A DNA stretch of 64,000 bases from Puffinus mauretanicus (taxonomy: Eukaryota; Chordata; Aves; Procellariiformes; Procellariidae): positions 496,001-560,000 of the forward strand of contig JAJKFH010002581.1 of the NCBI GenBank assembly GCA_023333565.1, in the 5' to 3' direction. The notes under the pieces are model-generated. The model saw only the letters and a program-made list of their open reading frames with translations. It did no database searches and was not told where the DNA came from. Both the position numbers and the translations under genes were made by a program. Every line of letters begins with the position of its first letter. Position 1 is the first letter of the stretch. Below, in pieces: positions 1 through 13,800 of this stretch.

Positions 1-3000
1 AAAGAATATATGTTTTTTGAGAATATAATTTTTCCCAGAGCTTTTCAGGTTTAGTTTTTTAAGCTGAGTTATTTGTCCAGAGGTGACAGGCGTAAAGACA
101 GACCTCAGCTAGCCAGCAACCAGTTCTTCAATTATAGGATTTCAATTTCTTTTCAGATAGAAGTGAGCAGTCCATAAGACGGAAATGAAAGGTACGCACT
201 GCAGGCAGCTAGAAGAACATCAAGCCCGAAAGGTCATCTTCCCCTTTGCCTGCTCGTTTACATCACACCACAGGTTACACTTCCTCTATACTGCAAACAA
301 GCAAATGTTCCATCTCCCCGCTTTGTCCCTCGGTCACCCCAAGGGTGTTCCCTCTGCAAACACGAGCGCTGGCGTGCGCTGAGTAAGAGATCTTACAAAG
401 GATCACTGGAAAATCTCACCAGGACTTATCTCTTACACCTTTTTAAGACCTGGAGATCTCAACGCTTGTCTTTAATGTGTTTCCAGAAAGACTTACAATC
501 CTACTGTTGGCAGAAATCACCAAGTACCTATTCCAGCTCCCTGGCCATAAAACTTTGACCGGCGCAGTGTCAAACTTCCCAAGCTGTAAGACTTGTAAAA
601 TGTCTCTGGGGTTGAAAGAGAGCAGCGTAAAAAGCCTGTGAACTGAGTTGGGAAGGCAGCAGAGCCCCAGATGTGTTAGTTAGCTTTTCCAGTCATCGGC
701 TACTAACAGAAAAGGTCCCAGCCCCGAGGAGCTGGATTTTGTCAATCCCAATAAGCTAGTGCTGCGATGGGCACAGACAAAGCAGGTTTCTGTGGACAGT
801 TTCAAAGGAGCTTCGGTCACACCTCGGCCCCAAGCTGCAGCCTCTGCCGTGTCCCAGTGGGGTTACCCCCAGCACAGCGGGGATGCAGGGTTACCTCTGG
901 GGAAGGCACCGGGGGAAGAGCGGGCACACCTCGGCTGCGGGGTTTGGCCGCCACAGAAGTGGTGGTGCAGAAGAGCAAGGCAGAGGCAGAAGGACAGGAG
1001 AAAGCCCCGAGGAAGGAGCTGCAGCCCCTGGCTTTATTATTTTGCTCTCCTTTGCACCACCTTTTCTGTCATTATGCGAAGGCGGTGGTGATCAAAACCT
1101 CCTCCAGCCCCTGGCAGGCACTGTTAATAGCACAGTTGGGCTGAGACCGGGGCCCTCAGACGCAAAAGTGAAACAATTTAGAAACTGATTGAAAGCAAAG
1201 GTTGCTACGATGACTTCAATTCCAAAGTCGGCGCTGCATGACACTCCACCAGTCCGCCCACGGCATGGCCAATACACAGCAGCTGGATTGCGTTTGGAAA
1301 GTGATTTCAGTTCTGGTGATCAGCACTGCTATTAAAGTGCAGTCAAGGAATTGATGAGCTGCTTTTTTTTTTACCATCCTCTAACAGCTTTTGGACCCAA
1401 AGCTGAGGATCATGATGATGCAAAGAGCAAGTGAGAGGGAGTGCTAAGGCATGTGGGTGTTACACTGGGATGTGGGGGGCGATGCCTAAAAGCTGTGGTC
1501 AGCACCAGGAAAAAATGGCAGGATTGTACCAGGAAATCTCTGGGATCTCTCTGGAAAGAATGAATTGATCTGCATCTATGCCTGAGAGTTACTCTGCAGG
1601 AGTAGAAACAAGTTAGAAAGTGTAAGCAACTCAGTCCAAAAAAAAAAAGAAAAAAATTATTAATTTTTTTAATTAATACAACTTATTTCCCCTAAATATA
1701 GTCTTACCAGTAGGAACCCCCTCCTAACCGCTCTTACTTACACAGCATATTCTGTAATTCACTGTACAGTTTTAGAGAATGTTTCAGAAAATCTACATTT
1801 TCTATGCCGCAAAGCTTGTTACATATTTTTTCCCTTTTGCTAGCCACAGATACAGACACATACTCTCCTCTGGCATTTGCTCTTAGCAGCAGGTAGAAAA
1901 GAGGCTATTGCACTTCCTCACTGCTGGTAATACAATAATTCAATAAACTAGGAACGCGTGAATGAGCAAGGCTGGTCTGAGAGCATAGCCTAAGAAGGTG
2001 ACAAGCGATCAAAAAGAAACAGAAAGGAAGGCAAGAACAAACACAGCATTGAAAACAAGCCCTTGGGCACTCTAATGATCCCTCCTTCTGGAGAAAAAAG
2101 GCCTGCTTTTTCCCCAGCTGGGTTTAATGTAGTATTGAGCATCCTTACATACAGTGGAAGGAGTCAGTAGCACATGCAGGGCTGTGTGTGTCCATGCAGA
2201 GAAAGAAAACATTGCTTTTCAGCATTGCACCTTTTCAGTATCCTCTGAGACGATCTGCATCTTTGCCACTTTCTGGTGGTGAGCATTTGGGTTGACCCCT
2301 TGATGACAGCCCATAACTGCCACGGCTGTACCTGCGTTTGTTTCTGGCTGGATGCAGTACTGGTTTCCCAAAACCCACCACACAGAATTGCAGCTGGGAT
2401 ACAGTCATGGGGAGACAAGAAAGAAAAAAAGAAACAAAGAAAAAAGCTTATCGCTAACTACTATCCATGCTGGCAGACTTTTCAGTCTGATTTGATAATG
2501 GTATTTTTAATCTATATTAGGAAATACATCTCTCCTTCTCTTCTCTGTAACACTAGCACTGCTCTGGGTAACTGCAGGCACTGGCTGAGCCCCCGTGAAG
2601 CAGTTACTGCAGACGCCTGTTCACAACATGGGTGCACAGAAGGAGGCGTGAAGGTGGCTGGGTGCTACCTGTGGTGCTTCCTGGCATCTGAAGGCTCAAA
2701 GCTGTCACCTTTCTGTCACCTGAATACAGTTATCTACCTCCCCCAGCATACAGGGAAGTGGGAAGGCAAGGACTGAGGTGAAGAGTTAAGCAGGCCATGG
2801 GCTTGATGCTGCCGATGCGGCAGGACCAGAGAGCATGTCCATGTCTACACCTCCTGTTTTCTCCTTTGAAGGGTGCAGCACATGCTGCCCCGGGTGGGAA
2901 GGACAGGATGAGGAGCAGTAGTATTTTTTCTGGGAGTCCTGGAAGCAAAAGTGCACTAGTCTGACCCCCTGCTTGCCATCTCCTGCACCTCCTCCAGGAT

Positions 3001-6000
3001 CAGCACCTTCCTTCTGGCACTGCATCGTGGCTGTGATGGGAAGGGAAAAGCAGTATCCCCTCCTTAGTTTCAGGGCACTGGGGTGCTCGGGGCAGCACAT
3101 ATTCAATCACTGTTAGGAAGGTGTCCGCCACACTTGGGAAATCTCAGCTGCTTCAGCTACTGGAAAAGGAGTGTCTGCACAGACTTGCCCTCGTTTGAGT
3201 CCTTGTCCCTGGGGCAGGCAGAAAGCTGCTCCCTGACACGTGGTGGGATGGCAGAGATGGAGACCCTGCTCCCAGACTGGGGACCTAGGAAACTGCTTAG
3301 AGAAAACCCTTCCAGGGTTGCTCGGATGGGCAGCTCACCTGTATGCTCCTGTTATCTCATCCCTGCAAATGAACACATCCTTTTGGCTGAAAATTTCCAG
3401 ATTTTCTCAGCCTGAGGCAGACACCTGGTATGCAAAATTTTGGCCCCAACAGTTGAAAATTGCAAAGTCAAAAGAAAGAGAAATTGTGATGTTTTAATGA
3501 AAAGTCTTAGGCAATTTTAACACCACACAGCAGTCTCAGTTCTGCCGCTCTCTGGTCTGGGTTGTGAACCCACAGGTCAAGCCAGCGTTTAGGTGTGTTT
3601 CTAAACAGCGGCAGAGATCACTGATATGAAGCTGTCAGTTTTGCCCTAGGACTGGGGTAGGTTACTCTTGTTTTTCAGTGTACGTGTGGCTGGATCTACA
3701 AGGAGGAACGCAATTACAGAGATCTTATCCTGCTTACCTACTGGCAGTCTTATTAAGACTTCTGAAAGTAAAACCCAGACTTTCTGTTCCCTGGGTCATT
3801 GCTCTACCCATTGAACCCATTGGCAAAAGACAGATGTGTTTAACTTCATCTGGTTTTCCCCAGCGGGCTTAACCAGAGCTCAGCTGCCACCTACCCAAAG
3901 AACAGCAACAAAACCTCAGGTGGGAAATGTCCCCATCTCCCCAGCGTGGGAACTCCTGCGTCAGTGTGGACATCTTCAGGTGCGCACCCCAAGGACCCAA
4001 GGATGCCATGGGGAAGGGTTTGCAGAGGGACGCAGACTGGGAGAGCGGGAGGTCAGGTCACTCTCTGCAGCCGAGTTGCCAAGTCTCAGCCACACCAGGA
4101 TTTAAGCCGTCTGGATCCTATCCACAAGCATTTAAAGCACCACATGCTTGGGCTTCTCAGCTGAGCTGGGACTTTTCTGGTGGATGCAGCAGTGCAAGCC
4201 CTCGTTTGATGCAAGCGGGTACCAGCTCCGCAGCAGTCACACAGATTTAGGTCAGATATAAGGCCTGACTGATTTTAATGACATGCACTGGAGACTGAAG
4301 TGAATTCTGCTAAGTCAGCTTAAAAAATCAGACTTAAGCTTCTGTCAGTCATCCCCACAGCCTGCAGCAAGTTCCCAGCAGCGCAGACCTTGCTGGGCTC
4401 CAGCAGCCCCACTGCACAGCAGGCAGCAGCAAGCCGCAGCCCCCAACACCTTGCACAGACCCCAGGTTTTAGTGTGCACTTTACAACACTCATCCAACCA
4501 TGAAACAGTCCAGTGAAGAAACCTGCTCTGGGCTTTCAGAGCCCACTGCAGGGTACTGAGCTCATCCCCAAGCCCACAGAGAGAGTGAGAAGTGAGGGCA
4601 CTCGGTACAGTGAAAGAAGAGTCCCAACACAGGGCTCATTTGAAAAATAAAATCAAATTGGTCAGTGGGGATGACGCACCCGAGAATGAACGCCCTACCC
4701 ATGGGGTGTCCTTCATCAGGGACCTCTTTCCACAGTAAAGCTCCTCAGAAACAGCTCGCTCACATGCTGCTGGATGTTTCACAGGCTCCAGGGGGGAAAG
4801 TACAGCTCTGGCTTCTGCAAATGTGCATTGCAAAGAAGAAAAATACATTGCTGGATCATGTGGGGCTTGTAAGCCTGAGTGTGCATTCCTAAAATACTTC
4901 AGTTTTAATAACCCTTTGGAGTACAATTGAATTTAACTCCCTGTAGCAAGGACATGCCAACTATCACCTTGGGGTTTCAAATTTCTTAAGCCCCATCCCT
5001 TTAAATTAGATTATTATCAAAAAAAGGTCACGAATCCTCTTAGCAGATGGTTTCACAAGAGAAAATGTAAACAAATTCTGCAATCCAATATGAAGTAATA
5101 CTAGTGTCCAGGCACTGCCAATATTTCACTCCCTGTGTAAAAAGTAGTGGGCTGATATTATCTGCAAAGGAAGTCAAATGAGCTGATACAAATTAAGGTT
5201 TTTTAAAGAAACAGGAAGCCTACCATCATATCTACACTTCCAGTCTAGACTAAGCCCGATCTTTTAACTGTTTAGGATCCTGGCAAGAAATACCGGGAGA
5301 ATTATAAGTTGGTATATAAACACTTAAACAAATAACAGCAGTTCTAATAGAGTGAAATAATGCTCTCACGACCAAAACCAACCAGATATTAAAAACAAAC
5401 CCAACTTCTCCACTGACTTTTCATTGCAGACCAGGCTAGAGATTTTCTTTACATCATATGCATATTCCAGACCTCAGATAAGGGCATGGACTGTGTCTAC
5501 TCAACTGTTAGAAAGAAAGTTTTACCCAGGGAAGAGAACATTAGGTTGGGACGCAGGAGAGGGAGATATAACTCCCAAAACCTTTGTGTGACCTTGAATA
5601 AAATACATTTATTTTCTCCTCTCTCTGGCCAGGCTGTCTTTAGCCTGCAGGGAATGGCCTGGCTCTTACCATGACAGTTGTACAGCAGCCAGAATGGTCC
5701 AGTTCTGATGTGATCATTCAATAGTCAATCAAATAGTTATCAAATAATTATTAAATCAATTATGCAGATAAAAAAACTATCCTGCAATGTCCTGAGCATC
5801 TTAAGCTCCGTTTCAGAGAAAGTGAGAGCTCAGCATCCTGCACTGCCGCATCCTGGAAGGAGGAAACCCTCTCATGATAACATCCTGTCTCACAGCAATG
5901 CCGCCGAACACTGTGATTGTCACCTTCGTTTGCCATCAGCACACATGGCATAGGTGACTTTGCAGAGATATGTAAGAGCAAGGCGAAGTGCTTAAAGCCT

Positions 6001-7400
6001 ATGACCAGGCTGCAGCAATAACTGGTTGTGGCACGGTGTGGTGTGGGACACTCCCAGTCTCCGCAAATCATGCAGAGCACCGAGCTCTGTGGCAGAGGCA
6101 TTAATTAGCCACGTATAGGAACTCCCAAATCTGCTGCGCTGGATTGTATCTAACTTTTCTATCTTACTCTAATTTCACACAATAAAAACTGCATAGAGCA
6201 TGAGTTTAAGAAAGCATTCAAAGGAGGGGGCCCTGGACTCCGGATCTGACACCTGCCCAGATGTTACTGGCACGTGGAGGTCCCGCTTTACTGCAGGGCT
6301 GAAAGGGCTGCAGGCTCTTTGCTAGCTCAGCTTGGGGCAGTACTCACCTCAGCCCGCTCGCCATCGTGCGATATTGCAGCATCCCTGTCAGCAGGGTGCT
6401 TCGCCTTCATACTCTGGCTGTGTTTGGCTCTCACATGTTAAGGTTTCTAATACAACTGCTGCTAACAAAAGAGGCAGCACTCTGCCAAAGCAACCTCTGC
6501 CTGTGAACTGCTCTGAAAATGATCAGAAGAGGAGCACATGCTTTCCTAACTTGGGGTAAATCTGTATCTGCAATGCAGAGCCTCCATCCAAAATGCAGTC
6601 CCCAGCTGCACCTTCTGTAGTGCTCCCAACTAGCCCCAGCACCCACAGCTCAGGGCACCATCGACCAGGCCATGTGAAAGGGAAAGGAAGGTCAGGCATG
6701 CTGATATGGCACGTTGAATACTCACGTAAACAGGATCACAGAGCAACATTCCCCAAAACACCAGGACACTGATGGTAAGGGGCTCTGGGATTCCCAGGAG
6801 TGCCCAGGGGTTGCTCCTGCCACAAGGACTGGGTGCAGGGTCCCTTGCACAGCACCACGCAGCACCACTGCCCCTCCCGCTGCAGCACGCCCCATCCCCG
6901 ACAGCTCAGAGGCAGTGGGAGACCATGGGGCAAGAGTTGCTGAGCCGGGCACCATGTGGGGTCCCCGGGGGAATCTCAGGGGCAGCTTGTGCAAGTCCCC
7001 GAGGAGGGAGCGGTGGGACATGTTACATCCTTTGAGCCACCTACCCTGGATCAAGAGCAAGAGGTTCCCGAGCTGGCTCAGAGTGGCAGGGAAGGCAGAG
7101 CCGGCAGCGAGGGCAGGCGGCTCCCCTGGCACCTGGCAGCAGCCGCAAGTAGGTCTTTCTCACGGAAATGTGGCAACTGGAGGGAACAGCTACAGGCTGG
7201 CCTTGCCAAACATAAAAATATTGCCCGAGGGAACACCTTCTGGAAAGTATAACTGTTGGTTTTAGAGGGTGGATAGTGCTTAGCCAAGGTATGCCATTTT
7301 AAAATGATAAATCTGGAGTTCACCAAACCTCCCTCTGCAACCTCACTCCTTAACATTGCCCTTAAGCGAGGAGGTCAGCCATGGCAGGTTTTCAAGGAAG
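1..7400. other. non-coding block, no gene recognised
   Basis: I see no exon, RNA gene or recognisable transposon here. The open frames are short or GC-driven. The longest (6714-7265, 183 codons) is overlapped on the other strand by a 136-codon frame at 6722-7132 and has no recognisable domain, so I treat both as chance. An A-rich then T/A-rich tract lies near 1637-1680 and another A-rich tract at 2418-2450. The last kilobase rises in GC toward the islet that follows. Confidence 0.6.
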
Positions 7401-7559
7401 GCTCAGACGGAGCCGTTTAGTTGCCTTACAAACATCAGCACGCACCAGCCTTCCCCTGGCACATTAGTCATCCAGAGACGCCAGCAGCCGCCCGCTTCAC
7501 AGGCTCCAGAGGGAGAATTCAGCTTACTACTGTGCTGGCACATCCCCCTCTGGAAACCG

Positions 7560-7870
7560 CTGCCCCGGCCAGCAGCACGTCGTCCCTCCCGGAGGTGATG
7601 CCTCCGTCCCTCCCGGAGACGGGGTTGCTCCTTGGCAAGGGGCAGGAGCAGAAGGTTTTGCTTGTGGCTCTGACTACGAGCTGCACAGGCCGGGTGGGCT
7701 CGGGCTCCTCGCCACACTCAGCTCTCCCCCTCAGGGTGCGCAGGAGGGAGCGAGCACGCTGGCAGGGTGCACGGTCATGGGGGCTCCCCACCCCGCGGCA
7801 GCCCCGGCGCTGCGGTGTAGCACAGCCTCTGCACGGCAAGTTGGCTTCTGGACAGATGCGTGGGTGCTCA
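7560..7870. other. CpG-rich islet without an attached gene
   Basis: GC and CpG content are clearly above the flanks, with roughly 18 CpGs by eye in about 300 bases. It contains a directly repeated 14-mer, CGTCCCTCCCGGAG, at about 7581 and 7605. The composition leaves all frames open for long stretches, including 7421-8155 on the plus strand and 7519-8004 on the minus strand. Neither product has recognisable domains. It may be a small CpG island marking a promoter or enhancer, or simply a GC-rich patch. Confidence 0.5.
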
Positions 7871-10800
7871 AGTGCCGACATGGCAAGCTGCCAGGAGGTG
7901 GGTCCCACCAGCCATTCACCCAGCGGGAAGGCCCAGCACCTCCTCCCCTGCAGCGTCCTCCATCCCTGGAGAATGGATGGAGGAAACGGGGCCAACAACC
8001 TCAAACTTATGGCTTTCTGGGCAAAGTGTTGCTCGGGGATGTACAGACTTTTCTTGCCAAGAAATGTTTCAGCATTTCAGGCTCTGGCAGTGACTTCAAT
8101 GTTATATAAAATTTCATTTCTAATCACTCTTGACAAATTAAATATGAGTATTTAGTACTGCTTAGCTCAAGGTCTGCTGGCCCGGGCAGCTGCAGGCGGA
8201 GGTAACCATCGTGGCTGTGGTGCAAAACAGTCAAGAACTTCTGTGAGCAAAGTTTCCATGAGGGACAAGCAGATGGGTAGGTCGTAGTTTCAGCAACAGA
8301 TATCTATAGCCTCTTAACGTTCGGCCAGCATGCTTTATTTCAGTAAACAAATATATCTTCCCCAGCAAACAAACAAAACCAGACCGCAGAGACGCTCCTT
8401 CAGCGGCCTGAGCTTTCTGCACATTCCTCTCGCTCAGATTTGTCACCAGGAATACATCCAGACCACAGCTCTGGCTCCGACAAGCCACAGACATTTCCTT
8501 CCTTCCTTATTTATTGAGGTGAGGGTAGGGGGCTTGACAGCTGCAGCCACGCTGGAGTTTTGCATCTCGGCCTCGTCCCCGCTGACTGCCACGTCATGCG
8601 TGCCACCGCGGGGCCCCGGCCGGAGCACTGTGCCTGCTCCTGGACCCTCTGCTCCAGCAGCAGCCGGTTTTATTGCCACTAACTCGTAATTTCAAGGAGC
8701 AGTTTCAAAACTGACACCCAAGACACCCAATGAGGGGTGCTGAGACTCTTATATTGATAGATTGATATTGTTCATGGGCTTTTGGAAAGCAGTTGGCCAT
8801 AGGTAGTCTCAGGCCAAGTGCAAACACTTTTGGTCTGGGAAGCTATAGGTTTGTTTTCTCCATCGTTCTCGTTCCTCCTTTCCCCTCGTTCCCCATTTTA
8901 GTGAAGCCAGTGCACCTTTGTGCAACAGCATCCTTCATAAGTAAAGTCAAAATGTGTGTCAGAGCATTTACACATAGTTGCATAGATTTAATAATGTTAT
9001 TCTGTCACCACACTTTAGTCAAACTGGAGGAATCTGTGTGTTAGACAAACCCTTGATTTCAAATGTTATTTGAAGGATGAGCAAGAAAAGCTTTTTTGGA
9101 ACTGTAAAGACCTTTATTAACTTATGCCACTCCTATAAAAGTATTAGAATTCAGTGCACATCACCGAGCTAAGAAAATAATATTGCATCTCTATGGCAAC
9201 CTGCAATGAACAGCATATTGACCATCTCTGAAGACACAGGGAATTGCATTATTCTTTCATTACGATGGTTTCTACTTAGAGCATGCCTTGTGCTTGCATT
9301 TCTTTAGGATTAAAAAAAAATGTAAGAATTGTGAATCACCAACCTTCCAGCCAAATGTTTGATGCAGGAAGCATTAATTTTATCTCCTGTAGCTCCTGCT
9401 TTGCACAGAACTGTAACTTCATTCATACCATCAACATTTCTCTATGGAGAAATTCTATTACCCAAGGAAAATACGAAGTCAAAGATGCTATATACATTCT
9501 TGATGAATACATGAAAATAAGGCCAACTGCTTCTCTTCCCCTTTCATCTTTGATCATTTACACTGTTCACGTTTCCTCAGCTGCTACAACACTGAACCAT
9601 CACATCAGATGTTCCTTTTTAACTCAGGATTTAGCTCAATGAAAGGGAGAAAGTGGGCATTTCAAAAAGGACATGGGTCTGGTACAAATTAGAAAAAACA
9701 TAGAGGACATTGTAAAGAAAAAGATGGCAGAGCGTGAGTGAGGCATAAAGATGGGGTGTGGAGAAATGCGCCTGCTCTGCCTAGAGAAAGGCAGCAAGCA
9801 GAAAGGAGAGCAGGCAGAGAGCAACACACTAGGAAAGGCAGACACCGATCACACAGCAGTGGAAATCCATCTCCAAAGTCCATTAAATGCTTTTCAGAAG
9901 CTTCGCGGCAGGCTAACAGCGGAGCAGTGCTCACTGATTCACTAATACTAACATCTTTCAATATTATTGGGACTCTTTGGCCAGACACGATGACATTGTG
10001 CTCGCTCGCTCTGGTGGTAAAATTGAAGCCCTGTCAAAGACAGCACAATTTTCTCCAGCTCTTTGCACATGCACCTCAATAAAGCTTCAAGCTTTAGGGC
10101 ATAAGTCCCCACCAAGTAATGGCAGCTAGAAAGACTCATTCTTGGTGAAGAGATTATTCAATTTCTGACTATTTCATGGGTTTTTTCCATTTCTCAGAGG
10201 CAACCCAGGAGAGATGGTGCCGGAATAGAAGGACTGCAATTTGTGTGTATGGCATATTCCCTCCCCTTTCCTGTCCCTGTTTCTGCATAGGAAAATCCAG
10301 TGGCTTCTGGCCACCTTTAAAATAAGTTATACTACAGAATGCTTCCCAGCAAAATTAAGAGGCGAAGAGCAGCAAAAGGTATTTTTAAAAGAACATTTGG
10401 CTATGCTGAAAAATGGTAACATGCAGTATAATTATGTGCTTTCAAATCCAGATCGGTGATATAGTCCTTGCTGCTACGTCCAGTCAGCAGATTGGAGAAG
10501 GAGCCGCTGGCGCTGCCTGCAGCAGGCAGAGCCGCGGGCAGCTCCGGCCTGCCAGCACTTGCAGCAGCGCTGTGAGACAAGTGAAGAGAAAAGCGGTTTG
10601 TGTTAAAAGTCAGGGAAACTTCTGCTCTGTATGAGTTTGATTTGATAGTCGATTTAACTTTCTTATTTGTGCTCATCTACCATTTGTGCTCAGCAGCTGA
10701 ATTTTGTATTTCATGTTCTCAGACAGCAGATGACCTACTTTTCTTGCATTATTATTCCCGGTTTCGGCAGCCTGCCTCCCCGGGGGCGGAGGAGGAGTGC

Positions 10801-13800
10801 TGGTGGTATGTTTGTGGAGGATATACAGCTGGGACTTGGTTGGTGACTGATTTGGAGAGGAAAGGGGTAGAGCTTTCAGTATGGTTTCAGGGGATGAAAA
10901 CGTATCCAGCCTGCAATGCTCTGCCTCTGCACCCCGCCACGGGAAAGTCTGGTTACAGAGGGGTTTAAAACAAAAACGAGTAATTACTGAACAGCAGAAG
11001 AGTAAGTAAAATGCCCGGCAGAGATGGGTGCAGGTGAAGGTGTGAAGGGTGGGAGGAGCAGGGCGATGGGCAGTGGGTGGGGAGGGCGGTCTGAGAGTGG
11101 GTGGCCAAGAGGAAGGTGTGCGGGCTGGGTGAGTGCTTCGAGAGCCCCTGGTTGCGTACCAGGAGCGGGTGTGCAGTGAGAGGCTGTCTTCGGAGAAAGG
11201 ATGGAAGGAAGGATATCAGCAAATGTGTTAAGTGCATGGGGAGAGGAGGGAATAAGAAACAAAAGGACAATATGCCTGAAAAAATATATTTCTGGCAGCA
11301 TAGGCAGGTGGGTAGCTCAAATTCACCTCCTACGCAAATGAGCAATCCCTGCTGCTTTTGGGTAAACGTGACTCTAAACGAGACTTGTGCTTGCAGGCCT
11401 GTTATAGCTGAGACCTTGTTGTGTGAGAGCAAACCTTCATCCTGGCTGAATGTGAGACAAGATGTGGAATCATCTTGTGGGGTCCAATAACCAAGAAACC
11501 CCCACGAAAACACAGGTCACAAACAGGCAGGTGAGAAATGCCTTAGGTAAAGGGAGGATTTCTGCAGTTAGAGAGCGGTATCGGGAGGTCGGGCAGACGA
11601 AGGAGAACACTTGGGAACATACCTCAGAGAGAAAACAATGTAAGGAAGCTTTCAGGCTGAAGAGCTGTCTGGGGCAGCAGTAAGACCTGGGAGCAGGAGC
11701 AATAAAACCGACCTCTGTTTCAGCCTCTATTCCTACTCCATTTGGAAAAAAAATAGCCCATGTGTACATTCTTTGTAAGTAACAGAGTTTACATCAAACA
11801 CCTAAATCCATCATTTTAACTGCCTGACAGAGCAGAGCCCAAATAACAGCTAACTTCACTGGCCAAAGCAAACAATAAGTTATTCTTCTCTTTCTTAATG
11901 CATCTGCACAACCTTCCTCCGCAGCCCTTTGGGCAGCCTAGGGAAAGGCTTTTGCTGCTGCTGTAACTGAAGCAAGACGCTTGCAACCAACCCCAGAATC
12001 AGGCAGCTATAAAAGTGGAGGAAGGAAGGGATGGTCTTGCCTTGCAGCTGGAAAAGCCCATGACCTGCAGGGAGCTGCGTGTCCCCTGATGGCCACGGGC
12101 TCCTTTCCTGCGTTTTGCATATTTGCACATGGAAATATATCGGCATTAACGAGATTTGATCAAAATCATTCCATTTAATACAGCATCTGAAAGTAATGAA
12201 ACACCTCCCTGAAATTCCATATTTACTGTTTCTGAGACAGCCAGAGAAAGGGTCTGAAAAATTATATGAGCAATAATAATTGAAAGCTCCTTAGTCTAAT
12301 TCTTTCTTCTAACACTGGCCTCTCAGGCCGCAGGCAGGTCAGTAGGCCCTCACACAAGACAGTACTTAAATATGTCACATATTATCTCACATATTTTGTG
12401 TACAACTTCTTGAGCAATATGAGAGCTGATTACAGCTATTAGAAAAATATACAATAATGGCGCACCTAGTAATGGCAAAAACACGTTTGAACATTTTCCC
12501 TTCACTTTGAAATGGCTTTTCTAGTTCTCAAAGCAAGAAATCAAATGACATTATTGCTGGAGAGCAGGGAGAGAGAGAACACCTATAGCAAGAAGAAGGG
12601 TAAACGGCCTTTTGTTTCCATGTCATCCACTGAGCAGGTGGAAGACCCAAGATATCCTGCCACCGAAGTAGAAAGGCAAGAGATGTCGTGTGACTCTACT
12701 TTGTAACTTAAATTATTTCACAGTAATCAGCCCCAGATGACCAACAGTGAAGATATTTCATGAGCGAATTGATCATTTATGACCCTTCAACACTAGGGAG
12801 GCATCGGCGCTGCTTGCTGGAAAGCTCACCTCAAGCTGCAGTCCCTGGAGACCAATAAATGCTTTGGCAAAATTTAAGATAAGAAGACATTTCACATAAC
12901 TAACAGGCAGAGAAAATGTCACCAGCTTCTCACCTACCCAGAAACTTGTCACGAACAGTCAATGTCATGTCTTGATTTACTGAAGAGGGGTCCAAAATGT
13001 ATTAAGGGATTCCATATTTCTGCCCACTACAGGAAAACTGCCCCATAAGAAACCAGAGGATGGCATCTTTAGCCTAGCCACAATTGCAAAGGAAACTTAC
13101 GTTTTGCACAGCAGTGAGGGTGGCTGCTTGCTATTTATCATCCTGCAAGGAACTGATGTCTGTTGCCCTAAGCTACAATAAAAGGCTGATGAGAATTAAA
13201 TTAACATCAAAAGAAGCAAAGCCGAGCCATATAAGCCTTTATCAAAGGAGTAAAGCAGACGTGTAATTGTGTGCTCAAAAGGAGTTAGGTTTCTGCTCGC
13301 TCATCGCAACCATTCGGTGGCTGGATTGGGCCCTGTGCGCCCATGTGCCCAGCCCAGAAGTGGCCAGCACAGGGGGTTTTCTACCTAGACCCCTTCTCCT
13401 TTCATATTTCCCCAGAAAAAGAAGCAATACAACCCTTGCAGCATCTGCACTCTCATTTGCCGCTCGCCTTCCTCGTGGTTCCTTATCAGTGGGAATAATT
13501 AGCTTGAACATTGAAAGCCTCTCGGTGGGAATAAAGGGACAATCCCATGTCTCCTAGCTCAGAACAGAAGCTCATTAGCTTGCATGAATTCCCCATAAAA
13601 TGTGGACGTATATACAGCATATGGCCTTGTTATGTTTTTCTCCCCAAACAGATAGCAAAAAAAGTACATTTTTGTTTATAGTTTTCTAGTATAATTTTGA
13701 TTGGGAACCTTTTTTTTAATGAACTGTGTATTCTGCATCTGTGCTTCATGCATTAAAGAGCAAATTCAATCATTTCAGTGTAATTGTTTTATTTACACCA

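Noticed and set aside
7421..8155. A 244-codon plus-strand frame
   Set aside because: It lies in a GC-rich islet with a 161-codon frame opposite, shows no domain and has mixed low-complexity composition, so chance is the simplest reading.
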